Assembly (NCBI GenBank): GCA_003049465.1 | Contig: PYSS01000024.1 | Location: 62,001 to 126,000, forward strand | Length of the DNA: 64,000 nucleotides | Direction: 5' to 3' | Origin: Magnaporthiopsis rhizophila | Lineage: Eukaryota; Ascomycota; Sordariomycetes; Magnaporthales; Magnaporthaceae | Shown here: piece by piece, positions 32,746 to 44,670 of the stretch | How the letters are laid out: every line of letters begins with the position of its first letter | How positions within the stretch are numbered: the first letter of the stretch is position 1 | Notes under the pieces: generated by a model | What the model was told of the DNA's origin: nothing | Seen by the model: only the letters and a program-made list of their open reading frames with translations | The model's database searches: none | Program-made: the position numbers and the translations under genes

Positions 32746-35700
32746 ATGACGGTCTTTATTGCATCACTGTACGTCCAAGAGAGTTCCCTTTGCAGGGGTA
32801 AACTTCCAAGATCTGCTGCGCGCATGCGACTGCCCCGCCATACCCTTCCTCTGTCCCACCCAATCAGCCGTCGCAACGCGCCGATCACATGTGGCTCGCC
32901 TGTCGCATCGTGGCCACGTCTGCTAACACCAGCCCGTCACTGCCGCTAGATTTCTCCCCAAGACGGTTCACTTCAAGCTCCCCGGCTCGCCCCCGAGAAC
33001 CGGCGTCCAGCTGGAGAAGACAAGGAGATCCGAGGGCTCTAAACCTCTGCCCCAGAGGCGGCCAAGTCTGTTCAAGCCCCTGGCCGACATCACGCCGCCG
33101 CAAACGCCGACGGAGGACCAGTCCAAGGATGGCGGCATCTTCACCAACGAGGATGGCCTGAAGATGTTCGCGGCGCCGGCGCCGAGCAAGGGGGACCCGA
33201 CCAAGGGCCCCGCGGACCGCGGCTCGCCGACATGGGGCGCTAGGCGCGACCAGCCCATGTCGCGGGCCAACTCGCCGCCGCCGTCGTCGGTGCTGAGCCA
33301 CAACAAGACGCTGCAGTCCAAGGCGCGCGAGCTCGGACGCCAGGGCATCTCGCAACCGCGAGCGCTGACGCGGAGCGAGAGCCACGACAAGGTCTTCTCG
33401 CAGGCCGCGTACGAGGTCACCAACGCCGACCAGGGCAACGGCGGCCTGCGCAACGCGGCCGAGGCGGCGGCGCGAGAGGGCAAGCTGGGCGACTACACGT
33501 ACGTGGGCACGCTGGGCATGCCCACGGACGCGCTCGAGGGCTCGCAGCAGAAGCAGGACATCGAGGACAAGCTGGCGACGGAGCACGACGCGCTCGCTGT
33601 GTGGTGCTCGGACAAGGACTTTAACGGCCACTACTCGCACTTCTGCAAGCAGATCCTGTGGCCCGTTTTCCACTACCAGATCCCCGACAACCCCAAGAGC
33701 AAGGCGTACGAGGACCACTCGTGGAAGTACTACGTCAACGTCAACCAGGCCTTCGCCGATAAGATCGTGCGCAACTGGAAGCGCGGCGACGTCATCTGGG
33801 TCCACGACTACCACCTGCTGCTCGTGCCGGGAATGGTGCGCAAGAAGCTGCCCGACGCCAAGATCGGCTTCTTCCTGCACGTCGCCTTCCCGTCGTCGGA
33901 GATCTTCCGCTGTCTGGCCATGCGCAAGGAGCTGCTCGAGGGCATGCTGGGCGCCAACCTGATCGGCTTCCAGATCCACGAGTACACGCGCCACTTCCTG
34001 CAGACGTGCAGCCGCATCCTGGCGGCCGAGGCCACTCCGGACGGCCTGCAGCTCGAGGACCGCTTCGTCGACGTCATCAACCTGCCCATCGGCATCGACC
34101 CGGTCGCGCTCGACCAGCACCGCGGCGAGCCCGAGGTGGCTCGCTGGATCGAGAGCATGCGCCAGCGCTACCAGGACTGCCGCCTCATCGTGGCGCGCGA
34201 CAAGCTCGACCACGTGCGCGGCGTGCGCCAGAAGCTGCTCTCATACGAGCTCTTCCTCAACAAGAACCCCGAGTGGCGCGGCAAGACGGTGCTGATCCAG
34301 GTCGCCCTCTCTACGAGCGAGAAGTCGGAGCTGGACGCCACTGTTTCCGACATTGTCACGCGTGTCAACTCGTCGTGGGCCAACCTGGCTTACCAGCCCG
34401 TCGTGTACCTGAAGCAGGACATCGACTATGCCCAGTACCTGGCCCTGCTGACCATCGCCGACGCGCTCATGATCACGAGCCAGCGCGAGGGCATGAACCT
34501 GACGTCGCACGAGTTCCTGGCCTGCCAGGACGGCCGCCACACTGAGGCGGCAGGCGGTGGCGAGGTCAAGAAGCACGGGTCCCTGATCCTGTCCGAGTTC
34601 ACAGGCACGGCCTCGCTGTTTGGCGGCCACGAGCTGTCCGTCAACCCCTGGGACTACCAGGCCTGCTCCGACGCCATCAAGCAGGCGCTCACCATGGGTG
34701 AGGATGAGAAGGCGCGGCGCTGGGGAAAGCTCTACGAGGCCGTCAACCACCACACGGGCGCGCACTGGTTCACCGAGTTCCTGTCGCGCCTCGACCGCGT
34801 CTATGAGGAGCAGCACAAGCGCGACCAGACGGCTGTGCCACGCCTGTCGATGAGCTCGCTGGCGCGCCAGTACAAGCGCAGCGAGCGCAGGCTCTTTATA
34901 CTCGATTACGAGGGCACCCTCGTCAGCTGGGGCCCGGTCAACCAGATCATCCCCGTCAGCCCACAGGTACTTGCTCCCGCCCTTCCAAGTTCGACTGACC
35001 CTCTCAACACCACCCATACTTCGTTCTCCGTGGCACATCGGCCCCGAGTGGAAGTGGAAGAGCGGGATCCGAGACCTTCGCAGCAGCAGAGTTCGCAGCA
35101 GCAGAGTCGAGGACAAGAACAACAGCAACAGCAGCAACAGATCCCAGAGCATGGCAAGGTCAGCGCTCAGGTGGAAAGCTCCACGGGTCTGTCACCGCAC
35201 TCGCCGCTGTACGAAGTCTCGGCGGCGAGCGCGGCTCTCCGCGATGCTACTAACCATTCTCCCCCTCCTCCCCCGGTTATCAAAACCCTCGCCCAGGCGT
35301 GGGAGGAGCAGAAGGCTGCATCCAAGTCCTCCAAAACAACGGGGACGCACTGCGGATCTACTAGTGTTAGAACGTGGAAGACGAACCTTGAGGTATACGG
35401 GCTCGACGACCCCAGAACGTACACTGACCTCAGGCAACAGCGAACTCTCGACGTCCTCTCGGACCTGCTCCTGGACGAGCGCAACACCATCTACGTCATG
35501 TCGGGGCGCCGTCCTGAGGAGCTGGACCGGCTGTTCCGGCGGATCCCCAACCTGGGCCTCATCGCTGAGAACGGGTGCTTCCTCAAGGACTGCGGGTCCG
35601 ACTCGTGGATAGAGATGGCCGACGGCGAGCAGATCCGGAGCTGGAAGGATTCGGTCAAGGGCATCATGACGTACTACCTGGAGCGGACGCCGGGCGCCGA

Positions 35701-36255
35701 GGTCGAGGAGCGGCGGTGCTCGCTCATGTTCCACTACAAGTCGGCCGAGGACTACGACACGGCGTCGAGGCTGGCGTCGGACTGCGCGTCGCACATCAAC
35801 GACGCGTGCGAGGCGCAGCGCGTGCACGCCGTCCCGCTCGACGGGTGCGTCATCGTCGAGCCGGTCGACTGGACAAAGAGCACGGCGGCCGAGCACGTCT
35901 TTGACGGCATCCGCAAGCGCATCATGGGCAGCGCGCCGGCCGAGGGTCAGGAACAGCAGCAGCACAACAAGGATGCCGTCGACTTCTTGATGGTCGTTGG
36001 CGACGGCCGCGAGGACGAAAAGGTGTTTAGGTGGGCCAATCAGCTCGGCGAGGACAAGGTCGTGCGCGACGTCGTCACCGTCAGCCTGGGCAGCCGCAAC
36101 ACCGAGGCCGGAGCGACCTTGACGCAGGGCGTGAGCGGTAGGTTTTCTATTTCGTCCATTCTTTATAATCCAGTGCCTGCCTGAAGCACAAGCTGACCAT
36201 CCACCCATCTCCAGGTGTCCTGCTCGCCCTACAGAAGCTCTCAGCCGTCTCGTGA
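32746..36255 (+). CDS. TPS3: Trehalose-6-phosphate synthase complex regulatory subunit (TPS3/TSL1-like)
   Basis: Exon 1 (32746-32768) encodes MTVFIASL and joins FLPKTVHF in exon 2 (32950-34966), a typical fungal start. A further exon 35441-36137 and last exon 36215-36255 give 925 residues with every junction in phase. The N-terminal half is a GT20 synthase-like domain (HDYHLLLVPGMVR, REGMNLTSHEF); the C-terminal part is HAD phosphatase-like (LFILDYEGTL, YVMSGRRPEELDR, GDGREDEKVF). The HAD catalytic pair DxD reads D660-Y-E662: the second Asp, the general acid, is Glu, which favours a non-catalytic regulatory subunit of the TPS complex over a phosphatase. Between 34967 and 35440 lies a 474-nt segment with GT/AG ends that is stop-free and in frame. 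I treat it as an intron because removal restores the HAD spacing. Confidence 0.88.
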
Positions 36256-37249
36256 CTCCTTGACCCGGACGGCTTTGACTCCGATATGCGGTTCGGAGGG
36301 CTGTGAGGATCCGAACAAGACAAGAGGGTGAAAGAGAGAACGTGTAACCCCGTTCGAACTCGTCATGCAACCATCTATCTGTTGCCCACGCGGTCCATCA
36401 CACAACCCAGTTGCAAGAAAGGAGGATCATGGGAATTCCCCTCTCCTCACTGTCCATATTTGTTTCTCCCTAACCCCTCTTCTCGGAGGAACGATGTCAG
36501 AGTCCGGGTTTCCTACCCCTATTCCCCCACTACCACAAACACTAACACACCCCACCCCAACAACACCAAACACAACAACATACAGCACATCCATCCCCGC
36601 CTTTTCCTTGACACGATATAATGGTTTCCGTGGGTTGAAAGTAGGCATGGAACGACGAGGGTGGAAGGGAAAAGGGTTTTTATAAAATTGGTGGCTGCTC
36701 CTGACTGTTTTTTTTTTTTTTTTCTCGATCCATCTCCCTTGTTTCTTTGTTTCCCTCGGCTTCATCTTTGACTTCTTCCTTGTCGTAATGTTTCACTTCC
36801 ATAGCATGCACATCATGACATCAGGCCCAATATGTGCTCCCAGCATATCTTGTTTTTCTTTGTTAGGATTATTGTTTTTATTTTCTTTTGTAGGCTCAAC
36901 TGTGCGACCGCCGAAATACAGTTGGCGCGTTCGTGTTGTCTAGCCTCGGGCTAAGGGTTGGTTGCATGTCTGTCGGTGTTGCTAACTTTGTTTACCAGGC
37001 TTTTCTGCTTCTTTTCCTTCCGTCGCCTGGCTTGGGACGCCAAGAGCCGCGGAGGGACGTCCAAACATCCATGTAAATACAGGTAGTACTATTCTCGTCC
37101 ATTCGGGATTGTAACGAAATGGAAGGATAACCCCGAAGGTCTTGGGACTCCCTCGAGATGACAGTTCCGCCAGGATTGTTGGGTTGGCAACGAGGATGGT
37201 ATACGGCACCAATGTGTACACGGCGTCCCGCTCGTTTTCCTACCGGCGA

Positions 37250-39260
37250 CCCGGATGGGAACACGTCACGTGCGAGGACGGGATGTCTTGAATGAATACC
37301 TACCCTCCATCATGGTGTTTGGGTACCGTCCCATGCACACGCCCCTAGCTCGGCACACGACGATGGGACGTACGTCTGCATCTGACGTATCGCAGGTGTG
37401 GCCGACAGATATTCGGGGTTTTGGCGGCTTCCCCTCGTGACAAAGAGGGGTGGGGACTCGCTGAGCAAGGTTTCTCAGCTGTGCTTCTTCGTGACTCAAA
37501 GTGTGTGGTGTCACCCGAGCGGGATTTCCGCTCAACTCGTCCGTCACGGACCGGGCCCGTAGATATCTTCTTTCTTCATGTACAGATACTATACACATAT
37601 ATTACCCCAGCCATTCCCCACTGGCTTGGGAGGTCGTGCATCGTTCCCCTTCCTCTTGGTCTCTCCTTAATGCGATAAAACATGCATCCTCGACGCGGGC
37701 ACGACGCAGTCAAGCTGTATATGGTGATACGGGCCAGGTTTGTCATTATCGGCTGCTTCCGGTAGAGACGGTTTTCCATGTCGGATGCGGGACCAGGCCG
37801 TGGTTGATACTCGCACAACATACGCGTCAAGGATAGACATACCTAGGAAAACACAAGCCAATGCGGGTACATCGGCTCCATGGGGAGATATCTACACACA
37901 AGGACAGCCGCAAACTGCCTACCGAGACGGGTTGGGTCCTGGCAGAAAAGGCGCACATTGGGCCGGATGGCGAACCACCCTTTCCTAGGCCAAGTTTGTT
38001 ACCCCGCCTTGATTCTGATCCCTGGGACGTGATGGTATTGGACCCCCAGACCGCACGCGCCGGGGGTTTGCGCTGGCCAACTCGGGGCTCTGGTTGCTGA
38101 TGGGTTGGAATTGACGCCTGCCCTAGGCCCGATTCTACCTTCGGTTGTCAGATTGGGCGGAGGACGAAGAATGAAGAAAACGAGGGGGTCACAATTTTGG
38201 AAAGAGCAGCTGTCGCGGCGGCAAGACGAGGAGGGTATTTGGAGAGAGAATATGTGTGTGGCGAGGGGTGTGTGCCAAACAGCAACTGCCGTCGGGTATT
38301 ATCTGGGAATCTGCAAAAAGCGAAAAGGTCCAAACCATTTGCAGCCTATCACACTCGCTCAAGTGTTTACAAGGGGCTCACGGGCCCAACCAGTAGCCGG
38401 TCGTCCCGCCTGGCGCAGGGCGTCAAGGGCCAGCTGAAAAAGAGTAAAAATAGGGCAAACAGGCTAGGGGTGGGATCGCGATCCCTTTCGCCGCCTCCCA
38501 CCCATTCGTGCCGCACTACATGACCGGAGAAACCCATAGCCAGCAAACGTCGCGCCCAAGTCCGCTTGTGCCTGACGCTAGCCGGGGTAACGAACGTCCG
38601 CGCGTCGAGGTCATTAGACGCTTTTTTCTTCTTTGGGGAGCATATGATTTGCCCCCACAAACAACTTAGACCATGGCTTCCCCACGACAAACCATGCTTT
38701 ACTTGGGAAATTCCCAGCGACGTAAAGGCAGGAAGCGTACGAAATTTGACCGCATTATATTGTTACTTGGCGAGGAATGTGATACTTGTTCTTCTACCTG
38801 TAAAAACAGTAGGAGGTCCGACCCCTGCCCAATCATCAGTGGTCCGTCCCCCCGGATAGGTACCATTAGGTACTGGATGTCGACCCTGCATGGGTACGCG
38901 CGGCTGTCAGGGCGTTTCTCGCTCTTTTTTGGGTGCGTTCTGGCTGTGGCGGTCGTGACGTGTTGTTCCTGGTCATCATGGAACATCGTCATGATGTGAC
39001 CGGCCGGGCAAGGCCAGTTAGCTCGACACACCCCAGTCCAGCCCTGAACCGTTGGCGGACAAAATCACAAATACGGCACGGCTTCTGCCACGCCCTAAAC
39101 CCATTCCGGCAGGTGAATCCGAACCAATGGGGAGCCCAGGGAGCCCAGTTATTGAGAGCGGGAGGAGTCCCAGCTCCTCGATAGGCTGGGCTGAGTGTGA
39201 TCAGCTTTTGGGATTCAGCCGGAGGACGACGAATACAAGGCGCGCGAGGCGAGCCCTGCC
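37250..39260 (+). repeat. Duplicated block 1 (diverged)
   Basis: Ends approximate. It shares ordered similarity with blocks at about 42.0-44.1 and 45.1-47.1 kb. One shared segment contains GGACCAGGCCGTGGT and CCTAGG near 37790-37850. Another contains GGGAGCATATGATTT near 38637. A third is the GTGACGTG...CATGGAAC segment near 38950. The part corresponding to the orphan gene is missing. Confidence 0.6.
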
Positions 39261-40863
39261 GAGCTATGTAAGCCTCGAATGCATCGCGGCCGGCCGGCAA
39301 CGGCTCCGCCCGGCCGTCGGTCTTGTTGTAGGTCTGCCTCTGGGGAAAAGGTCGAAATACGATTCATGAGAAAGTTTCCTCCTGAGCTGATAATGCCGTT
39401 AATTGGGCCAGACGTCAATAGTGTCAAAAGACAAAAAAAAAAAAAAAAAAAAAAGGCGGCTGGGGAGCTAAGGCTGTGCATGGGTTTGGCCGCGGTGCGA
39501 GCGAATTCCATGCCCTCTCACTGGCCACAACGGCCGCTCGGCGTTTAGCGGCCTGTCAACCTCCTCCGGCTATTCCATTGGACACGTCCCCCGTCACGCC
39601 TATCGTGAATCCACACGGGCCGTTGCGCAATGGGGCGAAACCAAAACCGTGTGAACGGTGATCCAAACGTGTGTATTGCACGATCCGGCGGAAAACCGTG
39701 TTTGATATACATATATATATATTTTTGCAAAAGGTACGGTCGGGTTGCTTCGAACCAAAACGGGTTTGGGTCCCCCCCCATTGCGCGCTCCAGCGGTCTC
39801 TCCATTGTCCGTCGGCAGGAATCGGGCACGCTGAACGGTGGTCGCGAACTTGACCTCTTCTCTCTTTTCCTTCCAACGTACCCGACTCCCAACTTGCAAT
39901 CAGAAGAAGCGCCGGCCAACAGTGACCGTTAATCGAACCGCACACAGGAATCGCGTATTGATTTGGCCGCATTACCCGTGTTTTGTATCGATGCCGGCAT
40001 CGCGGCCGGCCCAGGCACGCACAGCACGCCCCGGCGGCGACGCCAACAGGAGCGATATCTGTCGGTGCTGTACTACTTTCTCCCTTCTCCGTTTGCGGGC
40101 CTCAGTCGGTGCACGGCCCAGGGGGTTTGCCGAGTGGCGCAAAAGGGGTGTCGGCCAATTGGGGCTGACAACGACGATACCGACTGGGAAAGCTCCCACC
40201 GAGATAGCTTTTGTGATTCTTGAGAGGTCGGGTGTACCTCGGTAGGTAGATACTGAAGCCCGGAGGCTGGTCTGGCCGTTTTGCCCTCCTTTTCCCAAGG
40301 TCAACTCCTCGTTGGGTAGAGCCGGTCCTTTTTTTTTAAAAAAAAATGACAGCTCTCGTGAGCCGTCGCCCTGGTTACTTGCACATGCTGGTCACTAGCG
40401 TGCTGCTCCATGTATACATGCTTGCTCCTCCTGCAGGTATGCCAGAGAAACGGGCAACGGCTGCCGTAAGGATGACTCCCCATTGGTCTCGCCGGCCTAC
40501 CAGGACCAGCCAATGGTACAAACCTCCTGTGCACGGCTGGAGTTAGGTTTCGTGGCTCCTGATCCCACGGGCGCCCCCGAATTGTGCACTTCTGGTCATA
40601 CCCGTCAGCGGACGTGCCGCAAAGACGGCAACGTAAATAATACCCAATAGAGTGAGACGGTAGACTTACACCCTTTTAGAACACCACCCCGATACCATGC
40701 AGTCCGCAGAGTCCGCCCTAATCCGCTCGCGGCCCCGACTTCCCATCGCCATGACTGCTGGAGACCTATGGAGGAGCAAAGGTGGAAAGGATAGCTAAAA
40801 GGTGTTCCAATCCAAGTCAATCTTCTGCCGGGAACAACGCAACTTGACGTCTGCCTCGTCATG

Positions 40864-40869
40864 TATAAA
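40864..40869 (+). promoter_or_regulatory. TATA box of orphan gene copy 1
   Basis: TATAAA in GTCATGTATAAAGC, 146 bases before the ATG at 41015. The same GTCATGTATAAA context precedes the paralogue at 49128, and flanking bases (CCAAGTCAATCTT upstream, a TATATATCA motif downstream) are also shared. Confidence 0.65.
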
Positions 40870-41014
40870 GCTGACTATGCTCCCCTTAATTGTCCCACGT
40901 TCTTTCACCTCTGGGTATCCCTTTTCCCAGAGCTCAAACCCGCATGACCTCAAGATATATATCATTCCCTTCCTGGACAACCACCCTCTCCCGTCGGCCA
41001 AAACAGCCACAGCC

Positions 41015-41293
41015 ATGTCAGTCGGCGGCAACACCCACGGCAGCAGCAACGCCCAGGGCACCTGGCAGAGAGTCCCTCGGACCTGGGGCACTCAGGCCTG
41101 GCAAGGCGCGCAGCCGGCTGTCCGCGCTGATAATGCCACCAACCCCTTGGGCCGCTGGGTCATCGAGCCGAGCGTCTCCTCTCCCTTCAACGCCATCTCC
41201 CACGTACTCCAGGGCGGCAGCACCCAAACTGCGCCTGCGCCTGCACCTGCCCCGTCCAGCAACCACGCTACGTCCGGCTCGACCAAGCAGTAG
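41015..41293 (+). CDS. Orphan small protein, paralogue 1 (92 aa)
   Basis: Intronless frame with ATG context ACAGCCATGTCAG. It is aligned along its whole length with the 89-residue protein at 49128-49397, with a little over half of positions identical. Shared pieces include NAQGxW, RTWGTxAWQGAQ, RWxxEPS, an (AP)n run, and the C-terminus NHATSGSTKQ. No signal peptide, membrane segment or cysteine. The protein is small, hydrophilic and Trp-containing, and I recognise no family. Conservation of both the protein and the upstream TATA region, while surrounding copies decay, suggests a real gene under selection. A minus-strand frame overlaps it but does not share the same starts or conserved promoter. 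Confidence 0.6.
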   Translation: MSVGGNTHGSSNAQGTWQRVPRTWGTQAWQGAQPAVRADNATNPLGRWVIEPSVSSPFNAISHVLQGGSTQTAPAPAPAPSSNHATSGSTKQ

Positions 41294-41470
41294 CCCTGTG
41301 TACACGTCGTACAATCGGGGGGGCCAGCAGGGTCACGGCAGCGGGTATGTCGTGATACCGAATCTGCATACAAACTTCTCGCCCTAATAAAGGTAAGGAA
41401 CGCCGCCCTTCTACCGTTCCAGTATCAAGGAACCGTCGAGCTCCCGCTAAGCAACGGGGTTCCGTAAAAC

Positions 41471-41580
41471 CTATCCTGCCCTGTCCTATCCCGTCCCGTC
41501 CTACCCTATCCTACCCTATCCTACCCTATCCTACCCTATCCTACCCTATCCTGCCCTGTCCTATCCCGCCATGCCCTGCC
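41471..41580 (+). repeat. 10-bp minisatellite CTACCCTATC
   Basis: Five perfect copies of CTACCCTATC at 41501-41550, flanked by diverged copies (CTGCCCTGTC, CTATCCCGTC). Located just 3' of orphan gene copy 1. The paralogous position near 49540 has only a trace (TTCCCTGCCC). Confidence 0.85.
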
Positions 41581-41999
41581 ATACCATGCGCGAGGCCCTA
41601 ACCGACATAACCGGGAACGTGGCGTCTTCGCTGTGATACGCAGACATCGAGGAAGTAGAACGCAAGCGCTCGCAGGTATGTACAAACAGAAAAACGGCCA
41701 AGCATCCCGCCAGACACGAGAGGATGTGAGGCTCTACAAGCTCTTTTTCTGTTTTGTCCTCTATTTTAAGGATTAGCGGGGTATTGCTTTTGGGAGTAAT
41801 TAGGAAGCGGGCATAAGGGAAGCCAAATATTTTCTCTTTTTTTTCTTTCCTACTCTCCACTTTTTCCTCTTTTTTTTTCTTTAAATATATGAAGACGGCA
41901 CTTTCATGCGCGTGCGCACTGGGAAAGGGCCATTTAAGCAATATTTGTATATAAACTTTCTTATTTATAGCGTTGTGAAATCCCGCATTTTATATGCGT

Positions 42000-44090
42000 G
42001 ATAAGATCAATTCGCATTACCTTCGTAGATATAGGACGCGGCCGGGTTGTCTGTGGCAAGACGAGCGAGACGTTGCTTTGCCAGCTGTTTCTCGTAGGAG
42101 CAACGTCCACATATGCGCCATGTGCTGGACGGGGACCAGGTCGTGGCTGATGCTCGCACGGCAGATGCGCAGAGGATAGACACGGCGCGGCACATTGGTA
42201 CCTAGGAAGGTACCAATACAAGCAGGTAGGAGAGGCACAAAGTTGGAGCGAGCAACCGTTACGGTCGCAAGACGAGGGTTTCTAAGCCCGTCCGTGTGGG
42301 GAAAGAGTGGCGAGAGTGATCAGCCAGCGTGGCTGACACAATCGGGAGCAAGGCCAACATCTGTAATCATCAATCCCGAGGGCTCCGCCGTTGCACTCAA
42401 GCCAGCCAAAAAAAGGGCCCAATGGTGTCAGCCCAGACGTAACGCGCAGCTGGTTGTCCCAAGCGGCGCAGTGCATGTTGTCTGCCCTGCTGGCAAGCGG
42501 CGCGTCGAGGCAGCTGAAACTGCTGCAGACAGGGATTGCTACTGCCCTCCTTGCGTTCCGGTTGGGCTCATGCTGCTGCCTCCTGCCCTGTCTTGTTTAA
42601 GAGACGTGCTCGGCCGAAAATACCGCGCCACGAGCAAATGGGCCGCGTTGGCATGATGCTGACCTCGGGGCTGGCTATAGAAGGCATCAGTAGTCCACAG
42701 GCTGCGGCCTGCCAACGGGAGGCAATGGGTGACCCAGATAGGACTACCGGTGAGACTAGGCGGAAGAGACCAAGGATCTATAGGTGTGATGCGTTGGCAG
42801 TGGCGATCAGCCCAAGCTCTCCACGTGGGTTGGGCACACCGAGACGTGAGAGAGGTGGCGTCCCAACAACATACACACCTCTCCCTCCAGACCTCATCGA
42901 TCTTTTGCATTCTCAAGATGCCAGCGCGTCAAATCACCGAGCGGTGATGGTCGTTTCGGACGGCGCAAACACCCAACCGCACCTGGAAGCTGTACCCGGG
43001 ACCTGGGACACGCTGGCCTGGCAGGTCGGGCAGCCGCCGACGGGCGGTGTTATTGATGCCGGCGTCGAGACGCCATAGGCCGCTGTTGCCGCGCCGCCTT
43101 CAACAAACTACGTCGCGTCCGGCTTGGGCTGGGGCCTAATTGGACCAGTAAAAGACCCTTTCAGGAGCCGGGCACGGAGGAGACATGTGCGCATGGCAGC
43201 AAATACCTTTGGTGAACTTTTGATTGGTTATACCCAAGCTTCGTCACGGCGATGTCGGGGACTCCGGGGTCGGCATGGGCGTTTGGGGATCGAGATCAAC
43301 AGCCGCTTTCTTTTTATTTTATTTTATTTTGTTTATTTGCGCGGCACAGGCGCCCCTCCTCTAACCCCATATTGGACGCCCGACTCGGGGGAGCATATGA
43401 TTTTCTGCACAGCTGAGGATAGACCGCGGTGGATATACGCAACAAGAAAGATCTAGACCCTGAGAGGTCCGACGCCCGACCGTCCTGGTTAAATCGCTGC
43501 GGCGCGTCCCCCAACCCTGTCTGTGACGAGATGTTTGTGGAGGATGGCGTATCCAATCTCGTCGCCCTTTTCTCGCCTTCGATCACCCCGCACCCTTGCA
43601 GCCCTCCAGGCCGGGCGGCGCTCGCTCTTCTTTCTGGTTGGGAGGCCTTGTAGCCGTGACGTGTGATTCGCGTGAACCATGGAACGCCGCGCCAGTGTGA
43701 CGGACGGGTATGGCTGCCCGGACGCGGCCAATCAGGGGAGGTAAAACTCCGCAGATGGTTGGAGCGGGAGGGGTTCAGCTCCTTGAACGCTAGCTCGAGC
43801 TAGACTTAGTGTATGTTTTTTTTCCCCATCAAATCCCAATCATCCCATCCGCTCATTTAGCATTTTGGGATAATACAGGGCTCCAGCGGGCGACATCCAT
43901 CAACGTACAGCCAGTCGGGCCCCGCCGAGCAAGCTGGTCACAAAGCAGGGAAGGTCCATGCACAAGGGGCATCTGGTTCGCTGCATGGAATCCGCAGCAT
44001 GCTTACTCACCCTGCGCTTTGCCAAGGCGAATCAAATCGGACGCCAGCACGCGCATACACATGTGTAGGTAGGTGGAAGCAAACGCACAA
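42000..44090 (+). repeat. Duplicated block 2 (diverged), with decayed orphan gene copy
   Basis: Ends approximate. It matches block 3 along most of its length. Shared segments include GGCGCAGTGCATG near 42466 versus near 45880, GTGTGATG...TGGCAG near 42786 versus near 46115, TTGGACCAGTA near 43138 versus near 46474, and the poly-T-associated segment. It also matches block 1 through GGGAGCATATGATTT near 43390. Divergence is heavy with small indels. Confidence 0.65.
42947..43130 (+). pseudogene. Decayed copy of the orphan gene family
   Basis: The frame starting MVVSDGANTQ contains VPGTWDTLAWQVGQPP, matching VPRTWGTQAWQGAQPA of the copy at 41015. A stop (TAG at 43076) follows. Directly after it, the same frame reads PPSTNYVASG, matching the family C-terminus PSTNHATSG. 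The middle third, containing RWxxEPS and the FN...H segment, is deleted. Confidence 0.6.
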
Positions 44091-44330
44091 GATGATGTAC
44101 CGCCACCCACACACTAACCTTTTCGATCTCGGGCTGTGATGCAATCTCGGTCGACAATCAGGGCTGCGCTGGCACCCGTGTTTTCCAGGCCTGTGAACGG
44201 GCCAATAGGCGAAACGGCCAGTTCTAAAAAGTGACATCGAGAAGCACTCTTTTTTTTTTTTTTTTTTTGTTGCCCCATCCTAGTCTCAGCGCAGGGTGTA
44301 GGCCAGAGCTGTCCCTTACCCCCTGTCCCT

Positions 44331-44670
44331 CGTCCCCTGTCGGTCGTTTTTGTTCCCCTTATCCTCTGTCGGTCCTTTTTGTTCCCCTCATTCCCTGTCC
44401 GTCGTTTTTGTTCCCCTTATTCCCTGTCCGTCGTTTTTGTTCCCCTCATCCCCTGTCCGTCCTTTTTGTTCCCCTCATCCCCTGTCCGTCCTTTTTGTTC
44501 CCCTCATCCCCTGTCCGTCCTTTTTGTGTCCCCTGGTCCCTTGTCCGTCTTCCTCTGTCCTCGTCCTTTATCCATCACCCCCCTGTCCCTCATCCCCTGT
44601 CGTCGTTTTTGTTTCCCTCAACCCCTGTTGTCGCTCTTGTTCCTCTTATCCCCTGTCCGTGTTGGGTTTC
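44331..44670 (+). repeat. 29-bp minisatellite, about 11 copies
   Basis: Tandem units containing CCTTTTTGTTCCCCTCAT and CCCTGTCCGT repeat with a 29-bp period; starts at 44461, 44490 and 44519 are exact. Outer copies are degenerate. Because 29 is not a multiple of three, all three frames are similar and open, which creates spurious long ORFs here. Confidence 0.9.

Larger units (their letters stand above)
36256..41014. other. Intergenic, includes duplicated block 1
   Basis: 3' flank of TPS3, then accessory sequence. Poly-T near 36709-36723 and poly-A near 39434-39454. Block 1 of the repeated segments is listed separately. No gene supported before 41015. Confidence 0.5.

Noticed and set aside
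32885..34213. 442-codon open frame on the minus strand opposite the trehalose gene
   Set aside because: It is the antisense shadow of GC-rich codons of the GT20 domain. The composition is Ala/Val/Arg/Leu-rich with no motif, and the sense strand carries clear family signatures.
35192..36370. 392-codon minus-strand frame under the TPS3 HAD domain
   Set aside because: Antisense shadow of a strongly supported plus-strand exon.
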